64,000 nt of DNA from NCBI GenBank assembly GCA_031286695.1, contig JAITTY010000002.1, positions 124,001-188,000 of the forward strand, in the 5' to 3' direction. Positions 18,109-27,638 of this stretch are shown here, piece after piece. Every line of letters begins with the position of its first letter. Positions within the stretch are counted from its first letter, which is position 1. This DNA is from Sphingobacterium sp. GTDB lineage: Bacteria > Bacteroidota > Bacteroidia > Sphingobacteriales > Sphingobacteriaceae. A model generated the notes under the pieces. The model saw only the letters and a program-made list of their open reading frames with translations. It searched no databases and was not told where the DNA came from. Made by a program: the position numbers and the translations under genes.

Positions 18109-19737
18109 ATGTTACAGCGCATATTTCTTTTTATTCTTTTCTCTCATTTTAGTTTTAGTCTATTAGCCCAGATACAGCCAGATAGTAGCAGAGTTTTACA
18201 GCGCTTGGAATATTTGATGGAAAATCAGAAGATTTATGTCAAGAACCGAGAGGATAAGCTAGAGAAGTTAAAACAGGAGGCAAAGGCACTGGAAGCTAAC
18301 TCCGTTCAGTTTTTGAAGAAGAATTACGAAATTTTTGAAAATTATAAGAAATTTGATTCGGACGCGGCACTTTCTTATATCTTACTATGTCAGAAGCTGG
18401 CTCCATTAAATAATGATTCATTGCAAACGGTGATTCATTTAGATTTGGCTTGGGTATATTCTACCATAGGACGGTATATAGAGGCGTCAAAGTTGTTGGG
18501 AGCAGTTGAGCCGTCTCTACTTGGTAAAGATCTCCTGGCAAAGTATTATGATGCTTATAGTTCATTCTATAGCCATTATGGTCAGAGCAATAATCGCCCT
18601 GAGTATTATCAAGCGAGTGAACGGTATCGCGATTCATTGCTAACCGTTCTACCTAAGTCTTCCTTAGAGTACCGTACAGCGATTGCTATAAAAACGTTGT
18701 TTAACGGTAATCGGGAGGATGCTAAAAAGCAGCTCTTGGTCCTTTGGCAAGAAAATAAAAGAGATATTGAGCAGAGAGCGCTGATCGCTTACTTTCTGGG
18801 GCTAATTTATAAATATGAAAAGGATACAAAAAGTCAAATTTATTACCTTTCCATATCGGCCAGTGCGGATATCGAAATGGCAAACCGCGACAACGCCTCC
18901 TTTCATGATCTGGCACTAACTTATTATGACCGGCAGGATTTCGACCGGGCATTTCAATTTATCGAAAAAGCGATCGACGACGCCATGTTGTGTAAGGTAC
19001 GTTATCGTATTATCGAGGGGACTTCTTCTTATCCGATCATCAATGCGGCCTATCAGCAGAAAATCAGCAGCCAGAACAGGCAATTGGTTGCTTTGGTTGT
19101 TGTCGTTAGTATTTTATTAATTGGAGTTATTATTGGACTTGTCATTATTTACAGGCAAGTACAGCATTTGAGACGAATACGATCGGAATTATCGGCCACC
19201 AATCAGCAGCTTCGCGCATTGAATAATGAGATCAATCAAACTAACTTTAAATTGTCGGAATCCAACCATATTAAGGAAGAATATATCGCTCAATTTTTTG
19301 ATATGTGTTCGAATTACATCGATAAAATGGAAGATATTAGAAAAGTATTATTAAAGAAGGCTACAAATCAACAATGGGACGCGTTGAGAGAGCAGCTGAA
19401 GTCTACGCAAATGGAGGAAAGAGAGGTGCAGCAGCTCTATGTTAACTTTGATCGTATCTTCTTAAATCTATATCCGACTTTTGTTGATGAATTCAATGCC
19501 TTGCTTCAGGATGATGAGAAGATTTATCCCAAAAAGACAGAACTGTTAAATACTGAGCTTCGAATTTTTGCTTTAATTCGATTAGGGATCGATGACTCTG
19601 TAAAGATTGCAAGCTTCCTTCGCTATTCTCTACGGACAGTTTATAATTACAGAACAAAGGTACGTAATAAAGCCGCAGGAAATCGGGATGCCTTTGAAGC
19701 TGCTGTATGTCAAATTGCAGTGATTGATCGACCCTAA
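18109..19737 (+). CDS. SusR-like membrane regulator (TPR sensor, DUF6377-type output)
   Basis: A 542-residue protein with a signal peptide (MLQRIFLFILFSHFSFSLLA), a helical TPR-like periplasmic region to about residue 320, one transmembrane segment at about 326-350 (LVVVVSILLIGVIIGLVIIY), a coiled coil (LRRIRSELSATNQQLRALNNEINQ) and a cytoplasmic C-terminal region. The end (LRIFALIRLGIDDSVKIASFLRYSLRTVYNYRTKVRNKA) looks like a LuxR-type helix-turn-helix. The same layout is found in proteins annotated as DUF6377 and in SusR-type regulators that sense glycans in the periplasm. It lies directly upstream of the second susC gene in the same direction, separated by 255 bases, and probably controls that operon. 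The ligand is unknown. Confidence 0.85.
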   Translation: MLQRIFLFILFSHFSFSLLAQIQPDSSRVLQRLEYLMENQKIYVKNREDKLEKLKQEAKALEANSVQFLKKNYEIFENYKKFDSDAALSYILLCQKLAPLNNDSLQTVIHLDLAWVYSTIGRYIEASKLLGAVEPSLLGKDLLAKYYDAYSSFYSHYGQSNNRPEYYQASERYRDSLLTVLPKSSLEYRTAIAIKTLFNGNREDAKKQLLVLWQENKRDIEQRALIAYFLGLIYKYEKDTKSQIYYLSISASADIEMANRDNASFHDLALTYYDRQDFDRAFQFIEKAIDDAMLCKVRYRIIEGTSSYPIINAAYQQKISSQNRQLVALVVVVSILLIGVIIGLVIIYRQVQHLRRIRSELSATNQQLRALNNEINQTNFKLSESNHIKEEYIAQFFDMCSNYIDKMEDIRKVLLKKATNQQWDALREQLKSTQMEEREVQQLYVNFDRIFLNLYPTFVDEFNALLQDDEKIYPKKTELLNTELRIFALIRLGIDDSVKIASFLRYSLRTVYNYRTKVRNKAAGNRDAFEAAVCQIAVIDRP

Positions 19738-19902
19738 AGGTTGGATTATACGTGTAAATTGCCTTGGTTAACGACTATTATACACTCATCTAGGTACTTT
19801 TTAAAGGTTAGTTTATTTTGTAATAAACTCTCTGTTAGTTTGTTGTGTTTTTTATCTGGTACTTTTTGAGTACTAGCTCTTTTTTCTCCGTCTTGGCGAT
19901 CT

Positions 19903-19910
19903 TAGTTTTG
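19903..19910 (+). promoter_or_regulatory. Candidate -7 promoter box (TAGTTTTG) of the second SusCD operon
   Basis: TAGTTTTG matches TAnnTTTG and lies 82 bases before the susC ATG, within the 255-base gap after the regulator gene. No TTG stands at the normal -33 distance, which would fit a promoter that depends on an activator. A second, imperfect candidate (TTTG, 17 bases, TACTTTTTG) lies at 19839-19868. Confidence 0.35.
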
Positions 19911-19992
19911 TTTTGAGCAATGAAGGAGGGGAAACTCATTGCCGTTTTGGAATAACCAAAAGATTAAACAATAACCAATTTTTTTATTTCAT

Positions 19993-22971
19993 ATGATTTA
20001 CTTTACTCGAAAAGTAGCCTTTTCAATGGGCTTGGCTTTCTTGTTTACCTTGGTGAATTTTGTGTTTGCACAAGACAGAATTCAAATCAGTGGACGAGTC
20101 CTGGATGCCCAAGATCAGAAACCTCTTTCTGGAGTGACCATTACGCAGAAAGGAAGTAACAATGCTGTATCCAGTAATGGGGAGGGCCGTTTTCAAATGT
20201 CGGCAAGCAAGGGCAGTATACTTCAATTTACATTTGTTGGTTACGACAGCAAAGAATTGCCTGCCGGCAGTACCATGGTTGTGCAATTAAATTCTTCTAC
20301 TAATGTACTTGAAGATGTCATTGTCATAGGTTATGGCAGCGTAAAAAGAAAGGATGTCACGACGGCAATTTCTTCTGTATCCACCAAGGATCTGGAAAAG
20401 AGACCTGTTACTAATTTTGGTCAAGCCATTCAGGGCAAGGCTGCTGGTGTAACAGTTATTCAGCCAAATGGTCAGCCGGGTTCTGCTCCGCAAATTCAAA
20501 TTCGAGGAATAACTTCTTTCAATAGCAACACTACTCCTTTGTATGTGGTAGATGGAGTTCCTGTGGAAGATATTAAATTCTTGTCACCGAATGATATTGC
20601 CGATATCCAAATCCTCAAGGACGCATCAGCCGGGGCTATTTATGGTTCTCGCGGTTCAAATGGTGTGATCCTCGTGACGACAAAATCAGGGAAGGCTGGT
20701 GAAGCAAAAATTACACTTGGAACACAATGGACAGCCAATGTTGTCAATAATACTGTCAAAGTTTTAAATACTAGCCAATACAAAGATTTGCAGGACGAGA
20801 TAGGTCTTGTCAACCTTCCGGAAGGATTGTTGGATCAGACAGACTGGTTTAAAGAGACCTACAAAACGGGGATTCAGCAAAATCATCAAATATCAGTTTC
20901 AGATGGTAATGAGAAACTTCGTTACTATTTGGGTGGCGGTTATTTGAATGAAAATGGGACATTACAAGGCTCCTTCTTTAGGCGGTATAATTTCCGTGCT
21001 AATATTGATAACCAAGTTCGGAAATGGTTAAAGGTCAATGCGAATATCAATTATTCCGATAACAATGACAATGGAATTACTTCTGGGTTAGGGTCTAATC
21101 GTGGTGGGGTAGTGACCTCAGTGATTACAACACCGACCTATGCCCCTGTATGGGATCCGTCAAATCCAGATCGATTCTATAATAATTTCTATGGTATTAG
21201 CAACATTACCAGTCCTTTGGAAAACTTAGCAAGAACAAGGAATAATAATAACCGAGAAAATCGTCTCGTTGCTACAGGAAGTGCACTGGTTTCCTTTATG
21301 CCCAACTTCACTTGGAAAACTTCGTTTTCATTCGATAGAAGATCTGGGGTGATGACGACCTTCTTGGATCCTTGGACGACAGCATGGGGAAGAAATCAAT
21401 TTGGGGAGGCCTCTGATCTTCGCAATACAAATACTGTATTGACCTGGGATAATATCTTAACATATAGCAAAAGCTTTGGTAAGCATAATCTAGAAGTAAT
21501 GGGCGGTTCTTCCTGGACAGACTCTAAGTACTCCAGAAGCTATATCTATGGTTCAAACTATGCAAACGGAATCATTGAGACACTTAATGCGGCGAACAAG
21601 ATCTCTTGGGATAGAACAGGATCCTCTGCTTCTAATTGGGGAATTATGTCCTATTTCGCCCGTGCAATGTATAACTACGATGGTAAGTATTTGTTGACTG
21701 CGAATATGCGTGCCGATGGCTCTTCGAAGCTGAGCCCCGAGCGGCGCTGGGGATACTTTCCTTCTGTCTCGGCTGCCTGGAGAATCTCTTCTGAAGATTT
21801 TATGAAAGACGTCGATTGGATAAATGACTTTAAAATCCGTGGAGGATGGGGACAGACAGGTAATCAATATGGATTAGGTGACTACGCTTATCTGCAATTG
21901 AGCGGTATTCAACGTCAACAATGGTTTGTAGAGGGAAAGGACAATGCTGTGCCAAATATCAATAAACCAACAATCTTAAGGGCTAAAGACTTGACCTGGG
22001 AGACCACAAGCACAACGAGTATCGGTTTTGATATCACCATGTTGAGCAACAGGCTAACGGTCAGTGCCGATTATTACAACAAGGATACCAAGGATCTCTT
22101 GATGAATGCGAGCTTGCCTGCAGGACAGCAAGCAACCACAATCCAAAGAAATGGCGGCCGGCTGAATAACCATGGTTTTGAATTTGCAGTAAATTCGAAA
22201 AATCTGACCGGCAACTTTACTTGGAATACAGATTTTAATATTTCTTTTAACAGAAATAAACTGAAACAGCTGGATTTACAACAAGTGTACTACGATGTCA
22301 AGACGAATGATTATGTCAATGATTTTGTGGTGAAGAATGAGCCGGGAAGATCGCTTGCAGGGTTCTTCGGTTATATATCGGATGGTGTAAACCCTGAAAC
22401 TGGCGAGCTTATGTATCGCGACCTAAATGGTGACGGAAAGATCTCATCAAGTGACCGCACTTATATCGGCAATCCTCTTCCAAAGTTTGTGTATGGTATG
22501 ACAAATAGTTTCTCGTGGAAAAATTTCGATCTAAGCATATTCATTCAGGGAACTTATGGGAACGATATTTTCAATGCCAGTCGCATGGAAACAGAAGGTA
22601 TGTATGATGGTCGAAATCAAACGACCGTTGTATTGGATCGCTGGAGAGTACCGGGACAGATTACCAACGTTCCTAAGGCTGGATTTGATATGAAAAATTC
22701 AACCTATTTTGTTGAGGATGGAAGTTATCTGCGTATGAAAAATGTTTCCTTGGGCTATTCCATCTCTCCGGAGAGACTGAAACGTATGGGTATCAATAAA
22801 ATCCAGCCTTATCTGTCTGTAAGTAATCTGTTTACGTTGACAAAATATTCAGGTATGGATCCAGAAGTAAACCAATTCTCTGGCGGATCTGAGTCTAGAA
22901 TCCAAGGTATTGATTGGGGGACCTATCCACAGAATCGTTCATTTGTTTTAGGTCTTAATATTGAGTTTTAA
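19993..22971 (+). CDS. SusC/RagA-type TonB-linked outer membrane receptor
   Basis: A complete 992-residue SusC protein. It has a signal peptide (cleavage near residue 26, VFAQ), a CarboxypepD-regulatory-like domain at about 30-100 (ISGRVLDAQDQKPLSGVTI), a TonB-box region with LEDVIVIGYGSVKRKDVTTAI at about 106-126, a plug domain at about 125-235 (LYVVDGVPVEDI, SAGAIYGSRGSNGVILVTTKSG) and a 22-strand barrel ending in NIEF. The SusC-specific DLNGDGKISSSDRTYIGNP is near the C-terminus. It imports oligosaccharides across the outer membrane using TonB energy, with SusD as lid. susD follows 11 bases downstream. Neighbouring GH30 and the regulator suggest a beta-glucan substrate. Confidence 0.97.
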   Translation: MIYFTRKVAFSMGLAFLFTLVNFVFAQDRIQISGRVLDAQDQKPLSGVTITQKGSNNAVSSNGEGRFQMSASKGSILQFTFVGYDSKELPAGSTMVVQLNSSTNVLEDVIVIGYGSVKRKDVTTAISSVSTKDLEKRPVTNFGQAIQGKAAGVTVIQPNGQPGSAPQIQIRGITSFNSNTTPLYVVDGVPVEDIKFLSPNDIADIQILKDASAGAIYGSRGSNGVILVTTKSGKAGEAKITLGTQWTANVVNNTVKVLNTSQYKDLQDEIGLVNLPEGLLDQTDWFKETYKTGIQQNHQISVSDGNEKLRYYLGGGYLNENGTLQGSFFRRYNFRANIDNQVRKWLKVNANINYSDNNDNGITSGLGSNRGGVVTSVITTPTYAPVWDPSNPDRFYNNFYGISNITSPLENLARTRNNNNRENRLVATGSALVSFMPNFTWKTSFSFDRRSGVMTTFLDPWTTAWGRNQFGEASDLRNTNTVLTWDNILTYSKSFGKHNLEVMGGSSWTDSKYSRSYIYGSNYANGIIETLNAANKISWDRTGSSASNWGIMSYFARAMYNYDGKYLLTANMRADGSSKLSPERRWGYFPSVSAAWRISSEDFMKDVDWINDFKIRGGWGQTGNQYGLGDYAYLQLSGIQRQQWFVEGKDNAVPNINKPTILRAKDLTWETTSTTSIGFDITMLSNRLTVSADYYNKDTKDLLMNASLPAGQQATTIQRNGGRLNNHGFEFAVNSKNLTGNFTWNTDFNISFNRNKLKQLDLQQVYYDVKTNDYVNDFVVKNEPGRSLAGFFGYISDGVNPETGELMYRDLNGDGKISSSDRTYIGNPLPKFVYGMTNSFSWKNFDLSIFIQGTYGNDIFNASRMETEGMYDGRNQTTVVLDRWRVPGQITNVPKAGFDMKNSTYFVEDGSYLRMKNVSLGYSISPERLKRMGINKIQPYLSVSNLFTLTKYSGMDPEVNQFSGGSESRIQGIDWGTYPQNRSFVLGLNIEF

Positions 22972-22982
22972 TTGTCTGTATC

Positions 22983-24500
22983 ATGAAAAAATATATAAGT
23001 AACACTCTTTCACTGCTAACTGGCTCTTTGTTTTTATTTTCTTGTTCATTAAACCGTGATCCACTTTCAGATTATTCGGATGTTAGTCAGGGGAAGACTG
23101 AAACTGGGACTCAGGTTGTTTTTAAGAATAAGTCCGAGGTTGAGACCTATCTAGCTGGAATTTACCAACAGATGAAAGACAGGCAGGAGCATTGGTATCT
23201 TGATTTGTTATTGATTGGTGATTCGCATGCCGATAATTCCTATGCAGGAACGACCGGAGCAGAAGTTGTACCTTTTGAGAATAATTCAATTGAGGGATCA
23301 AATTCTGTTGTTGACCGGGATTGGGGAAGGTATCTGGAAGATGTTGGACGAGCAAATCGATTGATCATTTATGTCGATAGTGTAGCTGATAAATCGGTGA
23401 GCGATACGGAAATTAGGAACTATAAAGCACAGGCTAAGCTTTTCCGCGCATTAGCGATGTTTGATATGGTCCGCATCTTTGGATCGGTCCCTGTCATTAC
23501 CACAATCGCACCTGATATTACGGGGGATAATGTAGGAGAAGTTTATCCGCAGTATTTTCCTAAGCAGGCGACCGAAGAGGAGGCCTACAAGCAGATCGAA
23601 AAAGATCTGATGGACGGGTTAGCTGATGCACCTGCTAACAATAACGGAAACAAAACCTTATTTACAAAGTCGGTCGCACGAGCGATGTTAGCGAAGATCT
23701 ATGCCGAAAAACCAATTCGGGATTATGCTAAAGTTATTCAATATGTCGATGCATTGACTGCGGATGGATTTGACTTAAATCCTAATTATTCGGATTTATA
23801 TGCGATGAATGCGAGTAATACGGATCTTGCGCAACGTAATTCAAAGGAATCTATTTTGGAAGCGCAGTTCACTGCCGGAGGTGGCAATTGGGCAACTTGG
23901 ATGTTTGGAAGGGATTTGTCCAATTATGATAACAACTTTACATGGGCAAAATGGGTAACTCCGTCTCGGGATTTGATACAGGCTTATAGCAATGAAGGTG
24001 ATCAAATTCGTTCGGGGCAATCGATCGTCTATTATTCGACAACCTGGAGCAATTATTATCCTTCAAATAACTACCCGTTCATGTTTAAGCTGCGGTCTGC
24101 ATTTAATAGCATTGTCAAGCTTCGTTACGCGGACCTTTTATTGTTAAAAGCGGAAGCATTAATTCAACAGGGATCAGATTTATCGGGGGCTGCCGATATT
24201 ATAGATAAAATTCGCACACGGGTTAAATTACCGAAATTGGCAACAGCTGTTCGTTCAAATAAAGACGCCTTATTCGAAGCATATTTGAAGGAACGCCGTT
24301 TGGAATTAGCGTTTGAAGGACAGCGTTGGTTTGATTTGGTGCGGTTAGACAAAGTGGAGTCTGTTATGAATGCTGTTTATGCAAAAGACGCAGGGAGAAA
24401 AGCACAGGTGTATCCCTTCACGAAAAACTCCTACCGATTGCCGATTCCGCAACCAAAAATTGATCAGAACCCTAATCTAGTTCAGAATCCTGGCTATTAA
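22983..24500 (+). CDS. SusD/RagB family glycan-binding lipoprotein
   Basis: A 505-residue lipoprotein (lipobox LFSC, Cys21). SusD hallmarks are the early NRDPLSDYSDV, the helical stretch NYKAQAKLFRALAMFDMVRIFGSVPV at about residues 143-168, LRYADLLLLKAEALIQQGSDLS near 380-400, LKERRLELAFEGQRWFDLVRLDK near 432-453 and the C-terminal YRLPIPQPKIDQNPNLVQNPGY motif that is nearly universal in the family. It pairs with the SusC encoded 11 bases upstream. The next gene, for a GH30 enzyme, follows after 53 bases. Confidence 0.97.
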   Translation: MKKYISNTLSLLTGSLFLFSCSLNRDPLSDYSDVSQGKTETGTQVVFKNKSEVETYLAGIYQQMKDRQEHWYLDLLLIGDSHADNSYAGTTGAEVVPFENNSIEGSNSVVDRDWGRYLEDVGRANRLIIYVDSVADKSVSDTEIRNYKAQAKLFRALAMFDMVRIFGSVPVITTIAPDITGDNVGEVYPQYFPKQATEEEAYKQIEKDLMDGLADAPANNNGNKTLFTKSVARAMLAKIYAEKPIRDYAKVIQYVDALTADGFDLNPNYSDLYAMNASNTDLAQRNSKESILEAQFTAGGGNWATWMFGRDLSNYDNNFTWAKWVTPSRDLIQAYSNEGDQIRSGQSIVYYSTTWSNYYPSNNYPFMFKLRSAFNSIVKLRYADLLLLKAEALIQQGSDLSGAADIIDKIRTRVKLPKLATAVRSNKDALFEAYLKERRLELAFEGQRWFDLVRLDKVESVMNAVYAKDAGRKAQVYPFTKNSYRLPIPQPKIDQNPNLVQNPGY

Positions 24501-24553
24501 TTGATTTAACAATGGGAAGTTCCGTCCGATGGATGGAAAAAAATTATTAACAG

Positions 24554-26047
24554 ATGAAATATAATAATACAACTATGATATATACATTCTTGTTGTCCTG
24601 TTTGATAACGGCAACATCTTGTAACCGTGACAGCTATACACCTTCACAAGGGGAAGATATTAAAAAAAGTGGCGATGTAACTATCTACACAACAACAGGT
24701 AGCCGTTCCGTAGATTTTGGAAAACGCTTTGTGGATTTTAGTTCCAAATTCAATATGTCCCCGAATACTATTACGATAGATCCTACGCAAAAATTCCAGA
24801 CGATGGATGGATTCGGTGCAGCGATTACAGGTTCTACCTGTTATAATCTAATGAAAATGAATAAGGAAGACCGAACGAAATTCCTCACAGAGACGTTTTC
24901 TGATAAGGATGGGATGGGGATGAATTATATCCGGATTGCGATTGGATGTTCTGATTTTTCTTTGAGTGAGTATACCTGTTGGGATAAGGAAGGAAAGGAG
25001 AATTTTGGACTACAGTCGGAAGAGACGCAATATGTCATTCCGGTGCTGAAAGAAATACTTGCGATCAATCCATCCATAAAAATCATGGGCTCCCCATGGA
25101 CTCCACCGAAATGGATGAAAGTGAACAACCTGACAGATTTAAAGCCTTTTGATTCATGGACCAGTGGTCAGTTAAATCCAAAATATTATCAGGACTATGG
25201 TTGGTATTTTGTTCAATGGATTCAGGCAATGAAAAAAGAAGGCATTCATGTTTATTCGATTACCGTTCAAAATGAGCCATTAAACCGGAAAAACTCTGCG
25301 TCGCTTTACATGTCCTGGCAAGAACAACAAGCTTTTGTCAAACAAGCTTTGGGGCCACAATTAAGAGCGGCAAACCTGTCAACAAAAATCTATGCGTTTG
25401 ACCACAATTATAACTATGATAATATTGCCGATCAGATGGATTACCCAATCAAGATCTATAACGATGCAGGCGCGGCTTCATTTATCGCAGGTGCAGCATA
25501 CCATAACTATGGTGGTGATAAAGCAGAGCTAATAGATATTCATAATCAACGCCCAGACAAGGAGCTGATATTTACAGAAACATCCATTGGAGAATGGAAT
25601 GATGGCCGGAATCTCGAAAAGCGATTAATGGAGGATATGCGCGAAGTCGCACTTGGTACCGTAAACAATTGGAGCAAGGGTGTTATTGTTTGGAATTTGA
25701 TGTTAGATACCGACAAAGGGCCTAATCGCGAAGGAGGCTGTCAGACGTGTTACGGAGCCGTGGATATCAGTAAGGCAAATTATAAGAATATAACACGCAA
25801 TTCGCATTATTATATTGTTGGTCATCTTTCTTCGGTGGTCAAATCAGGAGCTACGCGGATTGGTACTTCTGGCTATACAGCGGAAGGCCTGGTGTATACT
25901 GCGTTCCAAAATACAGATGGGACCTATGCGGTTGTTCTGCTAAACGAATCTGGTGACAGCCGTAAAATCACCTTGGCAGACGGTAAACATCATTTTAGCT
26001 ATGATGTACCAGCTAAGTCGGTAGTTTCTTACCGCTGGACATATTAA
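24554..26047 (+). CDS. GH30 family glycoside hydrolase, probable endo-beta-1,6-glucanase
   Basis: A 497-residue lipoprotein (lipobox TSC with Cys23), probably surface-exposed. The (beta/alpha)8 barrel starts after FQTMDGFGAAITGST (81-95). IKIMGSPWTPPKWMK at 175-189 is the GH30 substrate-site motif. TVQNEP (237-242) carries the acid/base Glu241, and IFTETSIGEW (339-348) the nucleophile Glu342. A C-terminal beta-sandwich typical of GH30 closes the protein. GH30 includes glucosylceramidases, beta-1,6-glucanases and xylanases. A lipoprotein form in a SusCD locus followed by a binding protein is the arrangement known for fungal beta-1,6-glucan loci such as BT3309-BT3314 of Bacteroides thetaiotaomicron, so this activity is favoured but inferred. 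Confidence 0.9.
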   Translation: MKYNNTTMIYTFLLSCLITATSCNRDSYTPSQGEDIKKSGDVTIYTTTGSRSVDFGKRFVDFSSKFNMSPNTITIDPTQKFQTMDGFGAAITGSTCYNLMKMNKEDRTKFLTETFSDKDGMGMNYIRIAIGCSDFSLSEYTCWDKEGKENFGLQSEETQYVIPVLKEILAINPSIKIMGSPWTPPKWMKVNNLTDLKPFDSWTSGQLNPKYYQDYGWYFVQWIQAMKKEGIHVYSITVQNEPLNRKNSASLYMSWQEQQAFVKQALGPQLRAANLSTKIYAFDHNYNYDNIADQMDYPIKIYNDAGAASFIAGAAYHNYGGDKAELIDIHNQRPDKELIFTETSIGEWNDGRNLEKRLMEDMREVALGTVNNWSKGVIVWNLMLDTDKGPNREGGCQTCYGAVDISKANYKNITRNSHYYIVGHLSSVVKSGATRIGTSGYTAEGLVYTAFQNTDGTYAVVLLNESGDSRKITLADGKHHFSYDVPAKSVVSYRWTY

Positions 26048-26104
26048 CTGAAGGATTATGAACCCTGAGCGCTATCTCGTGGATAGCGCATAAATTATGA
26101 ACAA

Positions 26105-27442
26105 ATGAAAAAATATCTCATCAATATACTATTGGGAACCGCTACGATTGCTGCAGTCAGTTCCTGTAAAAAGGATGAAAAATATACCTACCAAATAGGA
26201 GATCCTAAGATCGAGTTGAAATCGCCCATTTCAACGGCAAGTTTTGGGGATAGCCTTGAATTTCAGGTCCACGTTTCGGATGATAAAGTTGCGCTGTCAA
26301 CAGTTAAAGCCCAATTGTATTTTACAGATGATAAGGTAACGGAAACTGTAATCCGCACCAAAGAAAATGGAGATTATACAGGAAAGATTTATGTTCCTTT
26401 TCTGAAAAATATTCCTGACGGGAAAGCAACACTAAAATTTGTCTTGCAGAATATTAGCCAAAAGACGAGCGAACAGTCTTTTGATATTAGTCTCAGCAGA
26501 CCGGACTTTCCATATTTAACGCTGGTCGCCGAATCCAAGTCCTATCGAATGGAAAAGGTAGGACGTAACCAATATGCAGCAAAAGAAAACTTTCCAGCAG
26601 AAGTAAAAGGCTATATCCAAGCGCCAAAAGTAGGTGTACAAGGCAATGCGATGAACTTTGGATGGGTGAATAATATGGTTAACTTCGGTTCTACTGCCGA
26701 AATTCCATTTTCAAATTCAACTTCTGGTGTTTATCCAATTCAATTTAATACATTGACATTTCAGGCATCGCCATTTATTGTCATACTACTGAATGGGGCG
26801 CAGTTTAGTCGTCTCGATGATAAACATGCTAAAGTCGAAATTGATCTAGCTCAAGGAAAACCAATGACCTTTGAGGGGATTGCAGATCTACAAGATTGGT
26901 GGATTGATCCTGATTTCTTTACCAAGGCTACTGATGGAACCCTATCTTTTAATGGGACGACAGGGAAATACCGTGTTACAGCAGACTTTGCCTTAAAATA
27001 CTTTGTTGTTGAAGTGATGACAGGTAACGATTTAGCGAAATTGCAAGATGACGGAAGCGGCGCAGTATGGATTATTGGCGAAGGAATCGGAAAACCTAAA
27101 GTATCCAGTAATCAGGTGGGTTGGAATACAGATAAAGCGCTTTGTTTGACCCCGCTAGGGAACAAGAAATACCAGATAACTGTTAAGGCCGGAGAATCTA
27201 TAAACTCGGATAACATCAACTTCAAATTTTTCCATCAAAAAGGATGGGGAGGTGAATTTGGAGGTACAGATGTGACAACTACAAGTGATATTGTATTTGT
27301 GGGGGATGGCAATAATGGACGTGACTCGGGCAATCTTGGTATAAAAACTGGTAAAGTATTAGAATCAGGTAAAACGTATGTCTTTACCCTGGATTTAGCT
27401 GCCGGAAATAAGAAAGCTGTCTTGACGGTTGCGGCGAAATAA
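26105..27442 (+). CDS. Surface glycan-binding lipoprotein (SusE/F position, DUF5016/DUF5125-like)
   Basis: A 445-residue lipoprotein (lipobox VSSC, Cys21). The N-terminal 30-130 region is an Ig-like beta-sandwich (KIELKSPISTASFGDSLEFQVHVSDD) resembling DUF5016. The middle (SYRMEKVGRNQYAAKENFPAEVKGYIQA) resembles DUF5125. The C-terminal part has SusE/F-like features (NFKFFHQKGWGGEFGG, ILGIGE-type strand KPKVSSNQVGW). It ends the locus 57 bases after the GH30 gene and is followed by a strong terminator. Proteins in this position hold polysaccharide at the cell surface while the hydrolase cuts it; this function is inferred from position and domain type. No enzymatic motif is visible. Confidence 0.8.
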   Translation: MKKYLINILLGTATIAAVSSCKKDEKYTYQIGDPKIELKSPISTASFGDSLEFQVHVSDDKVALSTVKAQLYFTDDKVTETVIRTKENGDYTGKIYVPFLKNIPDGKATLKFVLQNISQKTSEQSFDISLSRPDFPYLTLVAESKSYRMEKVGRNQYAAKENFPAEVKGYIQAPKVGVQGNAMNFGWVNNMVNFGSTAEIPFSNSTSGVYPIQFNTLTFQASPFIVILLNGAQFSRLDDKHAKVEIDLAQGKPMTFEGIADLQDWWIDPDFFTKATDGTLSFNGTTGKYRVTADFALKYFVVEVMTGNDLAKLQDDGSGAVWIIGEGIGKPKVSSNQVGWNTDKALCLTPLGNKKYQITVKAGESINSDNINFKFFHQKGWGGEFGGTDVTTTSDIVFVGDGNNGRDSGNLGIKTGKVLESGKTYVFTLDLAAGNKKAVLTVAAK

Positions 27443-27459
27443 TAAAAATTGAGTTTTCT

Positions 27460-27493
27460 AAGTCCTAAGTAGTTTTCTACTTAGGACTTTTTC
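27460..27493 (+). terminator. Strong intrinsic terminator after the GH30 locus
   Basis: AAGTCCTAAGTAG at 27460-27472 pairs with CTACTTAGGACTT at 27477-27489 around a four-base loop and is followed by a T-rich tail. It lies 18 bases after the stop codon. Confidence 0.9.
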
Positions 27494-27506
27494 TTTCTAA
27501 TGGAAT

Positions 27507-27538
27507 TTGTTTATTCCAAGTTTCATTTGTTATATTTG
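27507..27538 (+). promoter_or_regulatory. Promoter of the copper-acquisition locus
   Basis: TTG at 27507-27509, a 21-base spacer and TATATTTG at 27531-27538 match the Bacteroidota -33/-7 consensus (TTG, about 19-23 bases, TAnnTTTG). The next start codon is at 27639, so the mRNA would carry an untranslated leader of about 95 bases. Confidence 0.6.
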
Positions 27539-27540
27539 TC

Positions 27541-27617
27541 CAGCTCTCAAAGCGAATGATCTTAAGCTTGATTCGGTGAGTTTACAAGAAAAAAGTAAAC
27601 TTCCTGATAGGAGCTGC
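27541..27617 (+). other. Potentially structured 5' leader of the copper locus
   Basis: Directly downstream of the promoter, CAGCTC at 27541-27546 can pair with GAGCTG at 27611-27616. Inside this, AGTTTAC at 27579-27585 can pair with GTAAACT at 27595-27601. The nested arrangement ends just before the first gene at 27639. It does not match a riboswitch that I recognise. Confidence 0.3.
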
Positions 27618-27638
27618 TATTGAGAATAAAATATTCGA

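Noticed and set aside
19839..19868. TTTG, 17 bases, TACTTTTTG as promoter of the second susC operon.
   Set aside because: The -7 part has one T too many to fit TAnnTTTG; TAGTTTTG at 19903 fits better, although it lacks a -33 element.
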